A stretch of 24,186 nt of DNA from Apostichopus parvimensis (Eukaryota > Echinodermata > Holothuroidea > Aspidochirotida > Stichopodidae). The DNA lies in assembly GCA_000934455.1 (NCBI GenBank), contig KN882545.1:52743-76928 (forward strand), given 5' to 3'. The position numbers and the translations under genes were made by a program. Below are positions 20,036 through 24,186 of the stretch, piece by piece (position 1 is the stretch's first letter; each line of letters opens with the position of its first letter). The notes beneath the pieces were generated by a model, which did not search any database, was not told where the DNA came from, and saw only the letters and a list, made by a program, of their open reading frames with translations.

Positions 20036-21355
20036 AGCATGTCTCTGTTGTGAAAAGTACAAATACTCTTTCGAAAAAAACGGGTAAAATGAAATTCAAT
20101 TTCAGAGTAGAATACACACTGTATGTATGGAGACGTACAGATGATCTGGGTTCTTGCCGTACACAGAAAGCGCCCTCACTAATTTTCAAGGCTTCACTGC
20201 TAAAACACACGGCAATACACTGTGTCAGCTTTCTATCTGTATCAATTTCTATGGCGTAGTCAGACTGAGTCTAGGCCAAGATAACTACAAATATTTCTAG
20301 GGGATGCATCCAAAAGCCTATAACAGGTGAACTCATCGTTACCAAAAGTAAAAACAGTTTTACACCACGCCTTACCTTAACAACAACCGCCGACAAGTGT
20401 TTTGATCAGTGTCTAACCCTCTAATTGCTAATACCAAGTATTATTGTGTACAATTGCATAATACAGTAATTCGAAAACGAATCGAACCTGTTTGAAGGTA
20501 GCGGACATTAAGAGCGGACAAAAAGCGCAAACAATAACGAGAGAAGCAATGACCGCCATCTGTTTCTAGCGGAAAATATGCCATGGTGAAGGTGCAGCAG
20601 TATTCAGAAGTTATTTGTACATACAATTTAAGATACAAATCATCTCACTAATGAATCGCTTTCAATTAATAGTCTTTAGTTATAGAAATAGTTAGGTAGT
20701 GCGATACACATCGCGAAATAGAACAATATCTCTTCTATCGCTCTATTAATGTTTGATATCGGTGACATTACTTCTATCTTTGCCAACATTTCGATTGAAA
20801 AATAATTCTGCTTGAAATAAATTCCACTACAGCGTCGGGCAGGTCAGGGCAGTTCCTCTGCATGGCTGAGGTTTGGATATTTGTGAACTGCCAAGTTTCC
20901 ATAGCAGTATTTTCACAATTTCGCCGACGCTGAAAGGTAGTCAGTATAGGCCCCAAATTTCGCTATTATTGCTAGAAGTTTTCAAAAAGTACTTTCCTGG
21001 AGGTTTTTACTCTCCAAATTGTTCTCAGACAGTGTTAAGCAACACACAAGACAAGATGACCGAATATCCCAGCGAGGAAAATTTCCTCGAAGGTTGTAAT
21101 AAAAAAAGTTTTAGAATATTGACCAGAGGAGACCATATTTGAATATCTAGCATATTTTGGGCCAATACAGCAAACCTTTAAAGTCAATTTAGCAGAAGTT
21201 ATTGATAATACTTTCTGATTGGTTGATGACCAGACATGTGTAAACTGGCATGTCAAATGTAGGCAACATTTCTGTGCCAAAATGTGCTAGTTATGAGTGG
21301 TAAAAACCATATGTTAGTTTAGGAGATGTGCAGGTAGTTTTACCACAAGTGTCCA

Positions 21356-21835
21356 TTAGAGATTCCCCATAGGAATTCTCAGTGATTTCAGAGACTGTAG
21401 CCTGTCAAGTTTTGCTGAACAAGAGAGGATGGCTGTGACATTGCCTCCTGTTTGTTTAGGGTATGCCTTGAGATTCCTGCAATGCTCCTGTACATTAATC
21501 AAGCACTTAAACATTTCAGTATAATGTTTGCAATGGGTGGATTGATATTGTGTGACTTTTTCTTGGGGGAGGGGGAGAGAAGGGATGATGGGGGTTACAG
21601 GCCTCACAGCGGCGACAACCAACTTCACTCTTTGCGTTTTCTTCTGGTAGGTTGGGCAGTCTGTAACTCTGTATGATGGAAGCTCTGATGGAAGCCAGTT
21701 TGTATCGGTATGGTCAACCTCCTCGGTACCTGACAGTGATTCCCAACGAATGTGATCTGGCTGGGACTTACAATCCACAACCATCTGGAGTGGTACAGGA
21801 ATTGCTTCTAGATGAAATATCCTAACCTCTTTCAT
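21356..21835 (-). CDS. Unrecognised open frame, possible exon or transposon remnant
   Basis: This is the longest open stretch upstream of the main gene (159 codons). Part of it has protein-like composition, e.g. CKSQPDHIRWESLSGTEEVD, followed by TDTNWLPSELPSYRVTDCP. I do not recognise the family. There is no clear start context, acceptor or donor at its ends, and the C-terminal part looks random. It may be chance or a decayed element. Confidence 0.2.
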   Translation of the reverse strand: MKEVRIFHLEAIPVPLQMVVDCKSQPDHIRWESLSGTEEVDHTDTNWLPSELPSYRVTDCPTYQKKTQRVKLVVAAVRPVTPIIPSLPLPQEKVTQYQSTHCKHYTEMFKCLINVQEHCRNLKAYPKQTGGNVTAILSCSAKLDRLQSLKSLRIPMGNL

Positions 21836-21978
21836 TCAGATTAAGGATTATCGAGGTTCTGGATTGTCTAGATGTCATCATATCCAGCTGTTCGTTGTAT
21901 AGGATAGTTATCTTCACTAAACAGATTGTAGCTTTATAAATTTGATTTACACTCACTATATAATACAACTACAGAGTG

Positions 21979-22000
21979 TAGCAAGTTTATAAACTTGCTA
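21979..22000. repeat. 22-bp perfect palindrome
   Basis: TAGCAAGTTT, AT, AAACTTGCTA makes a perfect 22-bp palindrome in otherwise plain AT-rich DNA. No matching gene or terminator context is visible. Confidence 0.6.
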
Positions 22001-22706
22001 TGATACACTGCACAGATTAACTGCTTGAAGTTTTTAACAGACATAATTCTCACTGTGGAATTCATTTAAATATGAACAGTCCATTAATAGAGCAGCTGGG
22101 TCGCCAGTTGTTTGTGACACAACCCTATGGCCAAATTAATCATCAAATCAGGGGCCAAAAACATGCCAGTGCCAAAATACACTGAGTACCAATTTTATGT
22201 AGTGTTATGACCACTGACCCTGTATATGGGTAGGAATTATATGGGCTCACAATTTGCTGCAATTGGTGGGTCTCTTTGTAAAAATCAGGGAGTGAAACAT
22301 GGTAAATACAAATTCCAATGTTTTTGATAAACAGTTAGGCCCTTTATGCAACCTTGAGTCAGAATAAACATCTGAATATGATTAAAACCGATGTTTTTTT
22401 TTGTGGGGGGGGGGGGGATTTTCAACATTTTCAGTTACAATTTCCCTTTAATTTGGCAGGCCATTATAAAAAGAAGGTGCCTAAATACTGTTCAGCAGGA
22501 CATTCATTTTCCTCCAGTCAAATGAAAAATGCCAGATTTGTAATTCAAAATAAAGGAATTCTGCATAAAACAGTTGCAAACAACTATATCTTTATTGAAG
22601 GGAATTAGAATATTGAGACATCCGTCTCTTTCTTTCAAACTGATAAATTAACAGAGAGAATTTTGGTAGACTTATTTATTTTGCTGTTAGCATGCTTTGT
22701 CTAGAC

Positions 22707-22790
22707 CAGGGGTTCCCTAAATGGGGTGCATGAAACCCAGGGGGTGCGGATTCCATCCCAGGGGGTTTGTGAGACGTTTCTGAAAGTCAA
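22707..22790 (+). mobile_element. Possible hAT terminus (solo end)
   Basis: CAGGGGTTCCCTAAATGGGG, followed by GTGCATGAAACCC and two GGGGGT blocks, is the kind of terminus found in Charlie-like hAT elements. These begin CAGGGGTTCCCAAAC and carry G-rich subterminal words. I found no matching opposite end downstream and no target duplication, so it is at most a fragment. Confidence 0.35.
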
Positions 22791-23943
22791 ATCTAGAGTA
22801 CTTTTTGTTGAACTAAAATCTGATATATCTTATAATTTGATAAACAAAATAAAGGAATCGTGAGACTAACCCATCTCTGCCCAAGTTTGACCAGCTCATC
22901 CAACTGTGGACCTTCAATGATGGACCAAGTGACTTGATCTCTTAGTTATTGACCTCATCTATCAACAGGGACTAATTTTATGCAGTCTCGCATCACAAAA
23001 TGGTGAAATTGCTATACAAGTCAAGATGTATGGCATTGTATTGCACATGAACCATATTGTATTTTTAAGAAGACAACTAAAAGCCTTCTATTTTATGCTA
23101 CACAAAATTTGAACACTAAAATTATCTTTGACTATGATTGACTTTGTTCTCGAAGATGAAAAGAGACAGTGTCATCGAATGTTCTGAAACATTGCAGGTT
23201 TTAATGGCACCATGAAAAAGTTTATGTTCTCATTTTCTCTTTAAATAATGCAAAGAGAAATGATTAACTGGGCTGTTTCACTATGTGGTATACAGTAGTT
23301 GGCCTCACTGAGCAAACCTTCAAGATATATCCCTGTAGAACATTCTTTCAGAAAAAAAACACGGTACCCAATAGTGTTTAAAACTCATCTATAAATTATC
23401 TTTAAATCTCTCATTCTATCACTACCAATAATCTGCATTCAAAACATTCATGAATAACAAGATTGGAGTAACTACAAACAATTTATGAATAAGATATATA
23501 TTTGCTAATCATCTCTGTATAACAAGTTGTCTATATTATTTTTTCTTCTTTTGTTTAGTCATCTCTGTGTATTACCTGCTCACAAAGACCTGTCAACCTT
23601 GTAGGTCCACAAAGTGACAACCCAGTTGACCAGATCCAACCCAGTTATAGATGTGTGAAATACCAGACATTTGACCTAATCCTGGAAGTAAACTATACGA
23701 ACATCACTTTTTGATAGCAAAGATTATGATCAGTACAAAAAGTTAGACCTTTTAACATTTCTGCATATACCAATGTTCAACCCTCAGGATATGTTGAAAA
23801 TGAAGCCTCCTCAAGTCATGAGTTTGAGGTGTAATAAAATAGTCTTTTGAGATTTTTAAAGAGTAATCATGAATATTTTGGATTTTCTGTGGTACTAAAA
23901 GACTCTCAATTTCAAATGTGCAATCATAAAGCCTGACAAATTG

Positions 23944-24186
23944 TGTAGACTATAGCTACTAGTCTTTCAAGTTATGTAGAATGTAGAAAAGCAGTCTACT
24001 GGTCTTCCAAATAGTGTAGACTGTAGAAAACAGTCTACTAGTCTTCCAAATAGTGTAGACTAGAAAAACAGTCTACTAGCCTTACATTTATTGTAGACTG
24101 TAGAAAAACAGTATAATAGTCTTACATATAGTGTAGACTGTAGAAAAAGAGTATAGTCTTTCAAATATTGTAAACTGTAGAAACAC
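23944..24186. repeat. Minisatellite of about 39 bp, hairpin-forming, running off the window
   Basis: Six units begin near 23962, 24002, 24041, 24079, 24119 and 24156 (GTCTTCCAAATAGT-type starts), with spacing 37-40 bp. Most units contain GTAGACTG, a short A-rich loop and CAGTCTAC, giving an 8-bp perfect stem (best at 24016-24038). The array continues beyond the last base, so its true length is unknown. Confidence 0.85.

Noticed and set aside
22403-22420. G run as a quadruplex or regulatory element (also at 18966-18984 and 425-440)
   Set aside because: Simple homopolymer runs with no regular spacing or gene context.
23944-24186. CRISPR-like array
   Set aside because: Units are contiguous with no unique spacers, and the DNA is eukaryotic; a minisatellite is the right description.

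Overview
This is a stretch of animal nuclear DNA: AT-rich, with dispersed short exons that have GT/AG junctions, tRNA-derived SINEs, small inverted-repeat transposons and microsatellites. Nothing points to a prokaryotic operon or an organelle. Many TAGGCCTA / TAGCCTAGGC words, together with the type of gene present, suggest a marine invertebrate deuterostome, most likely an echinoderm. That assignment is an inference.

The main content is one split gene on the minus strand, pieced together here from seven exons between 14672 and 2636. Read 5' to 3' on the minus strand: exon A 14672-14561 and exon B 12565-12405 (front half of a SET domain), exon C 10369-10184 (back half of the SET domain, KMT5A/PR-Set7-like), exon D 8302-6409 (C2H2 finger, C2HC finger and a tyrosine-recombinase-like domain), exon E 6144(or 6169)-6107 (linker), and exons F 3233-3138 and G 2790-2636 (Myb/SANT-like C-terminus and stop). 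All junction phases agree (1, 0, 0, 2 or 1, 1, 1). The encoded architecture is SET - zinc fingers - tyrosine recombinase - Myb-like, about 880 residues: a histone-methyltransferase-type module joined to a recombinase-type module of mobile-element origin.

Exon D carries a frameshift near 8258-8268, an in-frame TAA at 7822-7824 and a second frameshift at 7262-7265. The catalytic tyrosine position of the recombinase is Asp. Either the locus is a decaying copy, or it now makes a SET-only protein of about 167 residues, or some lesions are sequence errors.

The introns hold a SINE whose TATG/CATA tail supplies the donor of exon A (14321-14560), an inverted-repeat element between TTAA sites (12786-13990), a possible hAT-like element (11389-12239), a self-complementary TAG/TAC trinucleotide repeat (9599-9786), a 163-bp tandem duplication (8772-9093) and a second, minus-strand SINE (about 4790-4925).

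Upstream of the gene (14.7-24.2 kb) I see no intact gene. This part holds two copies of a small inverted-repeat element built from ATTCCGCCAT words (15313-15871, with an 8-bp target duplication, and 17082-17353), a CpG-richer patch with a CRE palindrome near 17.4-17.7 kb, a plus-strand transposase-like remnant (19104-19361, perhaps 19580-19813), a possible hAT terminus (22707) and a hairpin-forming 39-bp minisatellite that runs off the right edge. The left 2.6 kb beyond the gene's stop codon holds only simple repeats and short duplications.
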